Of a stretch of DNA of 64,000 nucleotides, positions 52,605-61,886 are shown in pieces. The position numbers and the translations under genes are program-made. The stretch lies in NCBI GenBank assembly GCA_050260375.1, contig JBLNCA010000037.1:186001-250000 (forward strand), in the 5' to 3' direction. Position 1 is the stretch's first letter. Each line of letters opens with the position of its first letter. The notes under the pieces are model-generated. The model was not told where the DNA came from and did no database searches. It was given only the letters and a program-made list of their open reading frames with translations. Source of the DNA: DTFZ01 sp050260375. Lineage in GTDB: Bacteria > Bacillota > Clostridia > Christensenellales > SZUA-584.

Positions 52605-53880
52605 CAGAACCTTCCTCCGTTTCTGTTTTATTGGGTGCAGGCTCAGCCTGCTTTGCGAACGCACCTGCGTCCTGTAATTTGGTCATCGCACCGTTGATAA
52701 GGTAGAGATCGCCTCCAAACTCCGCTGGAATGCGATCAAGGTTTTCCAGCTCACGGATATCGTTTGCGCTCATCCACCCGTTCTGCCTTGCGGTTGCATA
52801 TCCGCTCATGCGGGAAACATAGTCGCCTCGAAGCAAGCCGTCTACATTAAACTTAATGAATACGATTGGCTTTTCGCTTTCCATAAGCAGGGCACGACAC
52901 ATGGACTGCTCCCAGCGCACTACCCACGGATCAAGCGTGTACTTTACAAACTCAAGCGACTGTTGCTCGATGTTGCTGAATGAGGATTTCTCCAAGTCAG
53001 CAAGCATATGAGGCGGCACTCTGAAAATACGGGCAATTTCGTTTATCTGAAACTTTCGGGTTTCCAAAAACTGTGCCTGCTCGGGCGAGATGCCTATCGG
53101 CTGATACTTCATGCCCTCCTCGAGAACAGCCACACGGTGCGCATTTTTCGAGCCTTGGTAGGCAGCGTTCCAGCTTTCCTTGACCTTTTGCGGGTCCTTT
53201 ATGGTGCCGGGGTGTTCAAGCACACCGCCCGGTGCTGCTCCGTTTGCGAAAAACTTCGCGCCATATTCCTCAGTCGCAATTGCCAGCCCCACCGCATTTT
53301 TCGCCATAGCTATGGGTGAATAACCAATAAGTCCGTCAAAGCCTAAGCCCGGTATATGCAAAACTTCGGACGGTGAGAGATATACCTGACTGTCATCGCC
53401 AAGAGTAGGCGCATCGTCACTTGTGCGGGAGTAAAGATAAAACAATCGACCTTTACTGTCGCGGTCAACTGTCATTTTGTTCGGCATGAGAGGATAGAGA
53501 GCGATTACCTCACCACGGGCGTTTCGAATTATCTGTGCATAAGCATTACCCCATAACAAAAGATGACTCATCAGCGTTTCGCGGAACGCAAACGAAGTCA
53601 TCTCAGGGTTCGGTTCATCATGGAGCAGTTTATATAAAGGGTGCTTTAAATATTTCTCTTTACCGCCCGAATCATTATATCTGTACACGTGAAGCGGCAG
53701 CCCCGCCAAGGTTTCAGATAGTATCCTCACACAGGAATAAACCGCTGTCATTTGCATGGCTGTATGTTCGTTAACCGGCTTTCCGGCACTTGTGTTTCCG
53801 AAAAAGAAGCTGTAGCGGCTACCTACAAGTGCATTTTTAGGTTTGTCTCGTGCCTTGAATATTCCTTGTAAGATTCCCAT
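52558..53880 (-). CDS. Phage portal protein (HK97 family)
   Basis: A 440-residue protein: MGILQGIFKARDKPKN at the start, then AMQMTAVYSCVRILSETLAGLPLHVYRY and LLWGNAYAQIIRN, both standard in HK97-type portals, and the FRVPPHMLADLEKSSFSNIEQQSLEFVKYTL block. Twelve copies form the DNA gate at one vertex. ATG 53880 stands ten bases from AAGGAG; other in-frame starts lie within nine bases upstream. Confidence 0.93.
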   Translation of the reverse strand: MGILQGIFKARDKPKNALVGSRYSFFFGNTSAGKPVNEHTAMQMTAVYSCVRILSETLAGLPLHVYRYNDSGGKEKYLKHPLYKLLHDEPNPEMTSFAFRETLMSHLLLWGNAYAQIIRNARGEVIALYPLMPNKMTVDRDSKGRLFYLYSRTSDDAPTLGDDSQVYLSPSEVLHIPGLGFDGLIGYSPIAMAKNAVGLAIATEEYGAKFFANGAAPGGVLEHPGTIKDPQKVKESWNAAYQGSKNAHRVAVLEEGMKYQPIGISPEQAQFLETRKFQINEIARIFRVPPHMLADLEKSSFSNIEQQSLEFVKYTLDPWVVRWEQSMCRALLMESEKPIVFIKFNVDGLLRGDYVSRMSGYATARQNGWMSANDIRELENLDRIPAEFGGDLYLINGAMTKLQDAGAFAKQAEPAPNKTETEEGSDETNNAGRNASIRTK

Positions 53881-53898
53881 AGACATCACTCTCCTTTG

Positions 53899-55500
53899 CT
53901 AAAAAATAAGTAGACCACGTTTATCATAAACACTCTCGCCATTGTCGTTTCCGCAACGAATCGCACGGTCGAGTGCCATAATCGTTGCCACAGCGCCATC
54001 GATTTTTTCAGTCGATTTTTCTTTATCTGCCTTAATATTGCCTGCAGGGTCGGTGCGGATAAAGATGTTGTCCATCATCCAGCGAAGAACAGGATGACCG
54101 CCATGAGCAATTTTTTGTTCCAGTGTCAGTTTCATCAGTTCTTTTGTGGGTGGAGACATATCCTTAAAGCCCTGCCCAAAGGGCACGACTGTAAAGCCAA
54201 GACCTTCAAGGTTCTGCACCATCTGTACAGCACCCCAGCGGTCAAAGGCTATTTCACGGATGTTATATTTTGTACCGAGTTCCTCGATAAAGGCTTCGAT
54301 GAAACCGTAATGCACAACATTGCCTTCAGTTGTTTTGAGGAAACCCTGCTTCTGCCATAAATCATAATTCACATGGTCACGTCGAACACGCAAATCAATG
54401 TTGTCCTCCGGCATCCAGAAAAACGGCAAAACAGTGTATTTATCATCCTCATCGAGCGGCGGAAAGACCAGCACGAAGGCTGTGATATCAGTGGAAGAGG
54501 AGAGGTCAAGCCCACCATAGCAAACACGCCCTTGCAGGGCTTCCGGGTCAACGGCGAAAGCACAGGCATCCCATTTATCCATTGGCATCCAGCGTACAGA
54601 CTGTTTTACCCACTGGTTCAGCCGGAGTTGCCGGAAGCTGTTCTCCTCAGCCGGATTTTGCTTTGCACTCTCACAAGCTGCCTTTACCTTGTCTAATCCT
54701 ATTGTGATGCCAAGGGAGGGGTTTGCTTTTTTCCATACCTTTGGATCCGTCCAGTCATCCGTTTCCGCAGCCCCAAAGATTACAGGATAAAATGTTGGAT
54801 CCGTCTTGCGTCCTGATAGAATATCCAGTGCTTTTTGATGCACTTCATAACAAATGGAGTTCGTATTGTCGCCAGCAGTTGTAATCAAAAAATATAGTGG
54901 CTGCATTCGGGCATCTCCGCTACCTTTGGTCATCACGTCAAAGAGCTTTCTATTAGGCTGTGTATGCAATTCATCGAAAATAACCCCGTGGGTATTGAAT
55001 CCATGCTTATTTGCCACGTCCGCGGAGAGCACCTGATAAGTACTCTCCGTGGGCATATATACAAGGGTTTTTGTCGATTCAGTTATCTTAACCCGCTTTG
55101 TTAATGCCGGTGATTTACGCACCATCGCCACAGCAACCTCAAACACAATCTTTGCTTGGTTCTTATCCGAAGCACAGCTATATACCTTAGCGCGCTGTTC
55201 GCCATCGCCACAAGTCAACAAAAGTGCAACTGCCGCGGCAAGCTCTGACTTTCCATTCTTTTTTGGTATTTCGATATATGCTGTATTAAACTGACGGTAG
55301 CCGTTTGGCTTCAGAACACCAAACACATCTCGAATGATCTGTTCCTGCCAATCAATAAGTTCAAAAGGCCGACCGTCCCATATGCCGCTGGTATGACGTA
55401 AGGCCTGAATGAAAGCGACAGCATAGTCGGCGGCTTCCTTGCAGTAAACGGAATCCTTCATCATAAAACGAGTTGGTGTGTATTTCTTTAGTTTTCGTAT
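53899..55500 (-). CDS. terL: Phage terminase large subunit, probable AUA start
   Basis: About 533 residues. The ATPase has Walker A EIPKKNGKSELAA and Walker B GVIFDELHT; the nuclease half has the metal aspartates in YGGLDLSSSTDITAF, IAFDRWGAVQ and EKIDGAVATIMALDRA. It cuts and pumps phage DNA into the head. The first ATG is at 55464, but family members carry RKLKKYTPTRF before it, and that stretch is encoded just upstream. The only fitting start is ATA (55500-55498), eight bases after GGAGG (55513-55509). In the gap 55514-55618 upstream there is a GC-rich hairpin around 55571-55605 but no gene. Confidence 0.88.
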   Translation of the reverse strand: MRKLKKYTPTRFMMKDSVYCKEAADYAVAFIQALRHTSGIWDGRPFELIDWQEQIIRDVFGVLKPNGYRQFNTAYIEIPKKNGKSELAAAVALLLTCGDGEQRAKVYSCASDKNQAKIVFEVAVAMVRKSPALTKRVKITESTKTLVYMPTESTYQVLSADVANKHGFNTHGVIFDELHTQPNRKLFDVMTKGSGDARMQPLYFLITTAGDNTNSICYEVHQKALDILSGRKTDPTFYPVIFGAAETDDWTDPKVWKKANPSLGITIGLDKVKAACESAKQNPAEENSFRQLRLNQWVKQSVRWMPMDKWDACAFAVDPEALQGRVCYGGLDLSSSTDITAFVLVFPPLDEDDKYTVLPFFWMPEDNIDLRVRRDHVNYDLWQKQGFLKTTEGNVVHYGFIEAFIEELGTKYNIREIAFDRWGAVQMVQNLEGLGFTVVPFGQGFKDMSPPTKELMKLTLEQKIAHGGHPVLRWMMDNIFIRTDPAGNIKADKEKSTEKIDGAVATIMALDRAIRCGNDNGESVYDKRGLLIF

Positions 55501-55618
55501 ATCAGCCGCCTCCTTTCAAAATGGCATAAAAAATGACCTGCCACAGGCAAGCCTTCTAAAAATGTCTGCACGAGAGACAGCCCCTTTCGGGGTGTTCTCG
55601 GCTGTTTTCGATTTTAGG

Positions 55619-55783
55619 TTAGGGTTTTTCCGTTAGTTCGCCATCCACTAAAATATATCGGTGTTCGCATCCCTGCGCGTCCTTGGCAATAATCCGCAAC
55701 TCTCCGTTTTCAAAAGCGTTGTAAACCTTCACGAAAGTGTATCCGTCGCCAAGCTGCTCGTCGATGAGTTTTCGGTAGTCCAT
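55619..55783 (-). CDS. Small phage protein (54 residues)
   Basis: A short frame, MDYRKLIDEQLGDGYTFVKV and onward to TEKP, with GGAGAA ahead of its ATG. It fits tightly between the large terminase and the next small gene and has normal phage codon use, so it is probably real. No known resemblance; function unknown. Confidence 0.55.
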   Translation of the reverse strand: MDYRKLIDEQLGDGYTFVKVYNAFENGELRIIAKDAQGCEHRYILVDGELTEKP

Positions 55784-55811
55784 GCTTTTCTCCTTTCTTT
55801 TAATGTTTGGC

Positions 55812-56024
55812 TTAATCGAGGTTCACAAGACCGTTTTTGTGCTGCGAGACCTCGGCGGGATTAATATCGACCGGCTCGCACATGGCTGCGCTTGCAAGCC
55901 ATTTGGTGCCGTCGTTCCAAAGCGGGCGGAGTATTGGGTCGCCCGTGACTTCATGGAAACCGACGATCTTGGCGAGAATGCCGTGGTTGCGAACCGTCTG
56001 GTTCAGATGAAGTTGGTTTGTCAT
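55812..56024 (-). CDS. Small conserved phage protein (70 residues)
   Basis: Starts MTNQLHLNQTVRNHGILAKIVGF after AAGGAGG; a longer frame upstream is not supported by a ribosome site. GFHEVTGDPILRPLWNDGTKWLAS is a conserved stretch seen in other Clostridia prophages. Function unknown. Confidence 0.6.
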   Translation of the reverse strand: MTNQLHLNQTVRNHGILAKIVGFHEVTGDPILRPLWNDGTKWLASAAMCEPVDINPAEVSQHKNGLVNLD

Positions 56025-56177
56025 GTTGATGTCCTCCTTATAAGTGTGTTTTCCCTTGCGGTAGGTTACATATAGCCATAGAAAACACAGCATAGCAAGG
56101 CAATTACACGATATAAATCGGCATATACTACACAAGCTTTGTTGCTCGTAAAACTACTGTAATTGTGTATTTTTCAA

Positions 56178-56402
56178 TTAAATTTTCCGGCATATATCCT
56201 CGCCATATACGATATGAAGCGTGCTGCCGTTGTCCCATGAAACCATTATGCTTCCAATGTCATCCACGCCCGTGACCGTTCCTTTAGTACCAATAGGAGG
56301 AGCTTGTATGTCATCCATTTTTATCAGTTCCACACGGCACCCGAAGGGATATTGAGCGCGGATACGTTCGACGGTTTCTCTTGAAGGAAATCTATTGCTC
56401 AT
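56178..56402 (-). CDS. DUF4314 family protein
   Basis: A 74-residue protein: MSNRFPSRETVERIRAQYPFGCRVELIKMDD, then PPIGTKGTVTGVDDIGSIMVSWDNGSTL, an SH3-like barrel typical of DUF4314. Often encoded between DNA methyltransferases and terminase in Firmicutes prophages. ATG 56402 is inside the end of the preceding gene (11-nt overlap). Function unknown. Confidence 0.75.
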   Translation of the reverse strand: MSNRFPSRETVERIRAQYPFGCRVELIKMDDIQAPPIGTKGTVTGVDDIGSIMVSWDNGSTLHIVYGEDICRKI

Positions 56403-57081
56403 CACCTGTACCACCTTTCGGAGTTTTGAATGCGCTGCTGCCGGGGAGGTTTTTCAGCAGGATTTTTCTGCTAACCTTGTATTCGTCACCAATAAAGCCG
56501 AGGGAGAGCAGCCAGCAGCGCATGGCGTACTTTGGATTATCAACCTCACGTTCTTTGGCACTGACTCGCTGCTTTTCTTTTGCCGTTTCACAGAGCTTCG
56601 TTATTAATGTGGTATAAGCGTGAACCGAATCGCTGTCTAAATTTCCTTTGAACCACGGGAATCGGAGAGTGTTTTCTGTCTGCTGAATGGGCAAATCGGG
56701 GGCACCTAATGCTGCTTTGAGTAACGATTCCTTTGCGGTGACCAGTTTAGCAAGGTTATCAAGTTTTTCAGGAGTGAACCCTGTCAGCGGCATCTCAATA
56801 ACAAGCTTGTCGTCATCATTGGTGTCACTGCCGTCCTTTTCTGCTTCAAAGCCCAATTCATGCAGCCGCTCTATGAGGTTTTCGATTTCCACGCTATCAC
56901 TACGGTTATCAAAGACAACGGTGCCGTTTTTATCAACAGTGAAATAATCAATCTCGTAAGCGAAGCTCGGTGCACCCAAATATTTAGGTTCAGCTTCCAA
57001 AATGTCGCCCATTGCCCGAACGAGACGCTCGCGCTCGTCGCCGGTAATGTTATACCGGACTTCAAATGTGTTTTGTTCCAT
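56392..57081 (-). CDS. Conserved phage protein ('virulence-related' family)
   Basis: A 229-residue protein beginning MEQNTFEVRYNITGDERERLVRAMGDIL, with PKYLGAPSFAYEIDYFTVDKNGTVVFD. This family is often labelled virulence-related in prophages without evidence of such a role. A C-terminal part (FKGNLDSDSVHAYTTLITKLC...) looks helical. ATG 57081 follows AAAGGTGG. Function unknown. Confidence 0.65.
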   Translation of the reverse strand: MEQNTFEVRYNITGDERERLVRAMGDILEAEPKYLGAPSFAYEIDYFTVDKNGTVVFDNRSDSVEIENLIERLHELGFEAEKDGSDTNDDDKLVIEMPLTGFTPEKLDNLAKLVTAKESLLKAALGAPDLPIQQTENTLRFPWFKGNLDSDSVHAYTTLITKLCETAKEKQRVSAKEREVDNPKYAMRCWLLSLGFIGDEYKVSRKILLKNLPGSSAFKTPKGGTGDEQ

Positions 57082-57148
57082 GCACTTACCACCTTTCTGC
57101 GTTCTACGCAGGTCATATAGAGCCATAAAATCTGTAGAATAGCAAGCG

Positions 57149-58378
57149 TTATTCTACAGACTTTTTGACATCTCTATATGCAGTTTTTTGTGTATCGCGC
57201 ATAAGGTAAACGTCGGTATCTGAGCCTTTTTGCTCGATGTACCGTTTCACGATAACATCGGCATAGCGCTCATCAAGCTCCATCGTATAGCAAATGCGTC
57301 CTGTCTGCTCGCAGGCAATGAGAGTACTGCCGCTGCCCCCGAATGGGTCAAGCACAATGTTGTTTGTCAGCGAGCTGTTCATAATTGGATAGGCGCACAG
57401 TGCCACAGGTTTCATAGTAGGATGATGCTTGCTTTTTGTTGGACGATCAAAGTTCCATGTCGTTCGCTGTTTACGGTCGGCGTACCAGTTGTGGCCGGCT
57501 GTTGGTTTCCAGCCCACAAGAATAGGCTCATGGTTGTATTGATAATCGCAGCGCCCCAAGACCGGTGTATTCTTTATCCATATACAGGTCTGATGACAGA
57601 AGAAGCCTGCTTCCGTAAATGCTGTCCTGAAATTGACTGTCTCACGATCAGCGTGGAAAACATAAATGCCGCCACCGTCTACCAACGCATCATACATACA
57701 CCGATATGCCGAGAGCAGGAATGCGCGGAACTTGGTACTTTCCATATTGTCATTTTTAAGTTTTCCCGCAGTGCCTTTATAGTCCACGTTGTATGGTGGG
57801 TCAGTAATCACGAGATTTGCTTGCTGACCGTTCAGCAGCTTTTTATATGTTTCCGCTTTCGTAGCATCGCCGCAGATAAGGCGGTGCCGTCCAAGCAGCC
57901 AGATGTCTCCCTGCTTGGAAACTGGTGTTTCAGGTAATGGCTCGTCAAAATCATCCTCTTTGATACCTCCGACTATACTATCCCTGAATAACGCATCCAT
58001 CTCTGCAGCATCGAAACCCGTAAGAGATACATCAAAGCCACTTGCACCGATATCCTTCAAAAGGTCGGTCAAAAGCGGGATATCGAACTCGCCAGATATC
58101 TTGTTGAGCGCCACATTTAAGGCTTTTTCCTTTTGCTCATCGATGTCCAGCACCACGCAATCCACAACGGTATATCCGAGTGCCACCAATACCTTGTACC
58201 GTTGATGGCCACCGACAATATTGCCCGTGCGTTTATTCCATATGATAGGCTCAACATAACCGAACTCCTCAATGGAGCGGCGTAGCTTTTCATATTCAGC
58301 ATCACCGGGTTTAAGGTCTTTTCGCGGATTGTATGCTGAAGGGTTTAACTTCTCAATTGATAATTTCTGTATATCCAT
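57149..58378 (-). CDS. ParB-domain DNA methyltransferase (DPPY type), copy 1
   Basis: A 409-residue fusion. Residues 1-110 are a ParB/sulfiredoxin-like domain (AYNPRKDLKPGD...VGGHQRYKVLVALGYT). The rest is a beta-class N6-adenine or N4-cytosine methyltransferase: catalytic DPPYNVDYKG, then the SAM loop DPFGGSGSTLIACEQTGR near the end. It methylates phage DNA, probably against host restriction. No matching endonuclease is encoded. It follows copy 2 directly (1-nt gap), and the two ParB parts are nearly alike. Confidence 0.9.
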   Translation of the reverse strand: MDIQKLSIEKLNPSAYNPRKDLKPGDAEYEKLRRSIEEFGYVEPIIWNKRTGNIVGGHQRYKVLVALGYTVVDCVVLDIDEQKEKALNVALNKISGEFDIPLLTDLLKDIGASGFDVSLTGFDAAEMDALFRDSIVGGIKEDDFDEPLPETPVSKQGDIWLLGRHRLICGDATKAETYKKLLNGQQANLVITDPPYNVDYKGTAGKLKNDNMESTKFRAFLLSAYRCMYDALVDGGGIYVFHADRETVNFRTAFTEAGFFCHQTCIWIKNTPVLGRCDYQYNHEPILVGWKPTAGHNWYADRKQRTTWNFDRPTKSKHHPTMKPVALCAYPIMNSSLTNNIVLDPFGGSGSTLIACEQTGRICYTMELDERYADVIVKRYIEQKGSDTDVYLMRDTQKTAYRDVKKSVE

Positions 58379-58379
58379 A

Positions 58380-59678
58380 TCATACCTCCAGCTTTACAGC
58401 AGTCCCACCGGTGAATGTTTCCCAGCGCTTTACGATGAGGTCACAATATACCGGCGAAATTTCCATCGCATAGCACCTGCGTTCGGTCTGTTCACAGGCG
58501 ATGAGCGTCGTTCCACAGCCCGCGAAAGGTTCAAGTACCACACCGCCACGGTCAGAATGCATTTTAATGCATCGCCACGGCAACTCGACAGGAAACATAG
58601 CAGGGTGATCTTTATTGGCTCGCACAGTAGATATTTCCCAAATACCGGCATAGCCCCATTTTTTACGTTCATCCTTGGTAAGACGCTTCACAAACTTATA
58701 TGAATGACCGGCGAATGCCGAAACCCAGGCATACTCTTGGTCGTTGTATTCATCAGTTTCCTGCGCAGCCAGCGCCGTGATATATTCGTACTGCTGCACC
58801 GGTTTATTTGTCACAAGGTGATAGGGCGCGTTGCCGAAATTCATACCTTGCTTTTTCCAAATGCGAATCCAGATAGGACGAAAGCCATTGTCAGCAAATA
58901 GCCCAATGCTATACATTTCGGTTGGTTCAATAAACTGGGTGCCTGTGGCATATAGGTCTCCGATGTTCCAACAGACGATATCTGCATTTTTACAGATGTT
59001 CTTTATAGCGGGGCGCATCGTTTCAAACCACGGTTCGATCCCGGCTTTTTCATATTCTTTTCCGACGCCGTATGGAGGAGAGGTAACTGCGCACTGAGCG
59101 TGGGCACCGTTCATCAGATGGTCAAAATCCACCTCGCTGGTACTGTCGCCGCACAAAAGCCGATGCTGTCCAAGCAGCCAGATATCTCCTGTATGAGTTC
59201 GTGTTTCGCCAGCAGCTTCAATGGCTTCCTTTTCTTTGCCTACGTCGAAGTCATCCTGTATAGCTTCCTTCGAGTAAAATTTATTTAGGAGCGCGTCTAC
59301 TTCGTCAGCATCAAAACCTGTTAGGGATACATCAAATGTAGATGCGTCAAACTCTGCCATGAGCGAAGCCAGCTTTGATTCGTCCCAATCGCCCTGTATT
59401 TTATTAAGTGCAAGGTTAAGTGCCTTTTCACGTTTGTCATCAAGCTCAACAATCACGCAGTCGATTTCCGTCTGCCCAAGGTCGAGTAGCACTTTCAACC
59501 GCTGGTGACCTCCAACCACGTTACCGGTGGTCTTATTCCAGATGATCGGTTCCACATAACCGAACTCCGCAATAGAGCGCTTGAGCTTTTCGTATCCCTT
59601 GTCACCCGGCTTCAGGTCTTTTCGTGGGTTATATGCAGCTGGATTGAGCTTTGCCACGGGTATCTTTTCAATCAGCAT
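58380..59678 (-). CDS. ParB-domain DNA methyltransferase (SPPY type), copy 2
   Basis: A 432-residue protein with the same N-terminal ParB-like domain and a methyltransferase domain with catalytic SPPYGVGKEYEKAG and SAM loop EPFAGCGTTLIACEQTERR. SPPY at the catalytic site is common in N4-cytosine or GANTC-like enzymes, so the target base may differ from that of copy 1. Its start overlaps the end of the SAM synthetase gene by 11 nt, so the three genes are translated together. Confidence 0.9.
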   Translation of the reverse strand: MLIEKIPVAKLNPAAYNPRKDLKPGDKGYEKLKRSIAEFGYVEPIIWNKTTGNVVGGHQRLKVLLDLGQTEIDCVIVELDDKREKALNLALNKIQGDWDESKLASLMAEFDASTFDVSLTGFDADEVDALLNKFYSKEAIQDDFDVGKEKEAIEAAGETRTHTGDIWLLGQHRLLCGDSTSEVDFDHLMNGAHAQCAVTSPPYGVGKEYEKAGIEPWFETMRPAIKNICKNADIVCWNIGDLYATGTQFIEPTEMYSIGLFADNGFRPIWIRIWKKQGMNFGNAPYHLVTNKPVQQYEYITALAAQETDEYNDQEYAWVSAFAGHSYKFVKRLTKDERKKWGYAGIWEISTVRANKDHPAMFPVELPWRCIKMHSDRGGVVLEPFAGCGTTLIACEQTERRCYAMEISPVYCDLIVKRWETFTGGTAVKLEV

Positions 59679-60831
59679 ATTTCTCAGCCGCCTTTCTTAA
59701 CTCCTTATAACAATCCACGTTTTCCCACGGAAAGAGACAGGAATTGAAATGACCATATGCCGCCGTGCTTTCATATATGGCTGTACGCAAACGCAGCTTT
59801 TCAATGATAGCGGCAGGGCGCAAATTAAAGACTTCCTGCACAATCAAGGTAAGTTGTTCATCTGTCAATTTGCTTGTTCCAAATGAAGTGACCGCTGCTG
59901 CCACGGGATTTGCTTTACCGATGGCATAAGAAAGAGCGACCTCGCATCTTTCAGCTAAGTCGCTCCACACAATGTTCTTCGCGATATACCGTGCCATATA
60001 TGCACCGCTGCGGTCAACCTTCGTCGGATCTTTGCCGCAAAGGGCTCCGCCGCCGTGAGACGCAAGACCACCATAAGTATCCACCATGATTTTTCTGCCC
60101 GTCAGTCCTGTGTCAGCAGCGGGGCCGCCCTCTACGAAACGCCCGCTGGGGTTAATGAGTATTTCGGTATCATCGTCCATTGGGAAATCCTCAAAGCATT
60201 GCCACAAGACATTATTCATAATATCCGTGCGCAGCTGCTCCTGCGTTCTATTCGCCTCATGCTGAACAGAAATCACCACAGCTTTCACACGTTTGGGTTT
60301 ACCATCTTCATATTCGACAGTAACCTGACACTTGCCGTCCGGTAGAATGCCTTTGATGAGTTTACCTTCGCGGCATTCATCAATGCGCTTGGCAATGCGA
60401 TGCGAGAGCACTAGCGGCAAAGGCAAATACTCTCGCGTTTCCTTTGTTGCGTACCCGTATACTGTGCCTTGGTCACCTGCGCCGACAGATCCGTAAGGAT
60501 CACATATGCCGTTTCGCGCTTCAATTGCCGTATCCACACCGGCTGCGATATCCGCACTCTGTCGATGAACGAATACGAACACAGTAAACTTCCAAGGATT
60601 ATACCCGACCTCGCGCAGGACATTTCGCACGATAAACCGAATATCTACTTTTTCGCTACAGGTGATTTCGCCCGCTACGATAATTTTGCCCTTAGTCGCC
60701 ATAACCTCGCAAGCTACGCGAGAAGCTCTGTCCTTTCTGAGACAAGCATCCAAGATATTGTCAGCAATCAAATCGCAGAGCTTATCCGGATGCCCTTTGC
60801 ATACACTTTCTGCTGTTTTGTAAGTTGTCAT
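59668..60831 (-). CDS. metK: Phage-encoded S-adenosylmethionine synthetase
   Basis: A 387-residue, full-length MetK. ESVCKGHPDKLCDLIADNILD, GAGDQGTVYGYAT, GRKIMVDTYGGLASHGGGALCGKDPTKVDRSGAYMARYI carry the ATP, Mg, K and methionine residues of the active enzyme. It makes SAM from methionine and ATP. Codon use follows the phage, not the host, and the gene is in the phage operon directly before two DNA methyltransferases, which use SAM. Small sequence changes from cellular MetK (KLCD for KICD, ALCG for AFSG) fit a diverged phage lineage. Confidence 0.92.
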   Translation of the reverse strand: MTTYKTAESVCKGHPDKLCDLIADNILDACLRKDRASRVACEVMATKGKIIVAGEITCSEKVDIRFIVRNVLREVGYNPWKFTVFVFVHRQSADIAAGVDTAIEARNGICDPYGSVGAGDQGTVYGYATKETREYLPLPLVLSHRIAKRIDECREGKLIKGILPDGKCQVTVEYEDGKPKRVKAVVISVQHEANRTQEQLRTDIMNNVLWQCFEDFPMDDDTEILINPSGRFVEGGPAADTGLTGRKIMVDTYGGLASHGGGALCGKDPTKVDRSGAYMARYIAKNIVWSDLAERCEVALSYAIGKANPVAAAVTSFGTSKLTDEQLTLIVQEVFNLRPAAIIEKLRLRTAIYESTAAYGHFNSCLFPWENVDCYKELRKAAEKYAD

Positions 60832-60849
60832 TTCACATTCCTCCGTTTA

Positions 60850-61404
60850 TTATAGTGCGCCCCGACGGGCATTGAGCAACTTTTCCATTGCATCGTCTTG
60901 AGGTGTTACACCGCGATATTCTGTTGTGCAGTTTTCCCGTACCACCTGATAAATCTGGAACCAGATGTTGTTGGCCTGCTTCATGAAATTTTGAGACATT
61001 GAAACATAGGGGGACGGAATAGCATTGCCGGTGGTGGGGTGCTTAGCAAGGAAGCCAAACTCGCTGATTGCCTGCTCGCACTGGATCCACCGTGCCACAC
61101 TCTGAGCGTATTGTTCGATAAGCTGAGTAGTTACTAACTGTGCGCACCCTCGCTCCTTGAGCCATTGCCATGTATTGTTGAAAATTTCTGCCGCCAGTGT
61201 TGTGGAACCGTCTTTCTGTTTCGCGGTAAGATAGCCTCTTGGTTTTGGCATTGATTCTCCGGTAAGCTCCGTCATGTCTGTAAAGTCCATGATGGTCAAC
61301 TTTCGATTACCGGGATTGCCATCTAAAATTTTGTCGGCGAGGGCTTTCTTTTTTTGCCCTGAGCCGATTCTTGCACCACCTCTGTTGGTGCCGTCTTTTG
61401 CCAT
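60850..61404 (-). CDS. terS: Phage terminase small subunit (P27 family)
   Basis: A 184-residue protein: GGARIGSGQKKKALADKILDGNPGNRKL is the normal beginning of P27-type small terminases, followed by helical EIFNNTWQWLKERGCAQLVT and ISEFGFLAKHPTTGNAIPSP. It recognises the packaging site. It lies unusually far (about 5 kb) from the large subunit, the MetK-methyltransferase genes being inserted between. ATG 61404 is ten bases from AAGGAG. Confidence 0.85.
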   Translation of the reverse strand: MAKDGTNRGGARIGSGQKKKALADKILDGNPGNRKLTIMDFTDMTELTGESMPKPRGYLTAKQKDGSTTLAAEIFNNTWQWLKERGCAQLVTTQLIEQYAQSVARWIQCEQAISEFGFLAKHPTTGNAIPSPYVSMSQNFMKQANNIWFQIYQVVRENCTTEYRGVTPQDDAMEKLLNARRGAL

Positions 61405-61498
61405 ACTCATCACACTCCTTGTCCAGTGGGGGATATTAGCCGTTTGAAACTGCGATTTCTCGCACGAAGCCCCACGCCGCTGTCCGCTTTCAATAGTT

Positions 61499-61864
61499 TT
61501 AGAGATCTGACCGCCCCCACCTGTCGCCGCTCTCTGCAGTAATGCGTGAGTGACACGACTTGCACAGCGACATGAGATTACTCACATCATTTGTTCCTCC
61601 GTGACTGAGCGGGAGAATATGGTGTACCTCTTCAGCGGGGGTTAAGCGATCAGCTTTTTTACACTCCTCACATAGCGGGTGTGCCTTGATGTAACGGTCG
61701 CGTATGCGTTTCCATGCACGACCATATCTTTTGTTGGTTTCAGGCTCGCGCTGGAAATGATTATAGTGGCGCGTTGCCTGCCGTTGATGTTCCACACAAT
61801 ACAAACCATCCGTCAGTTTTGGACAACTGGGGTATCGACACGGCCGCTTCGGTTTCTTTGGCAT
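61499..61864 (-). CDS. HNH endonuclease
   Basis: A 121-residue nuclease: a CPKLTDGLYC-type zinc knuckle, CEECKKADRLTPAEEVHHILPLSHGGTNDVSNLMSLCKSCHSRIT with the His-Asn-His core. HNH proteins next to small terminase genes are needed for cohesive-end cutting during packaging in many siphophages. GGAGGTGA precedes its ATG. Confidence 0.92.
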   Translation of the reverse strand: MPKKPKRPCRYPSCPKLTDGLYCVEHQRQATRHYNHFQREPETNKRYGRAWKRIRDRYIKAHPLCEECKKADRLTPAEEVHHILPLSHGGTNDVSNLMSLCKSCHSRITAESGDRWGRSDL

Positions 61865-61886
61865 AGGGTCACCTCCTTGGGCATAA

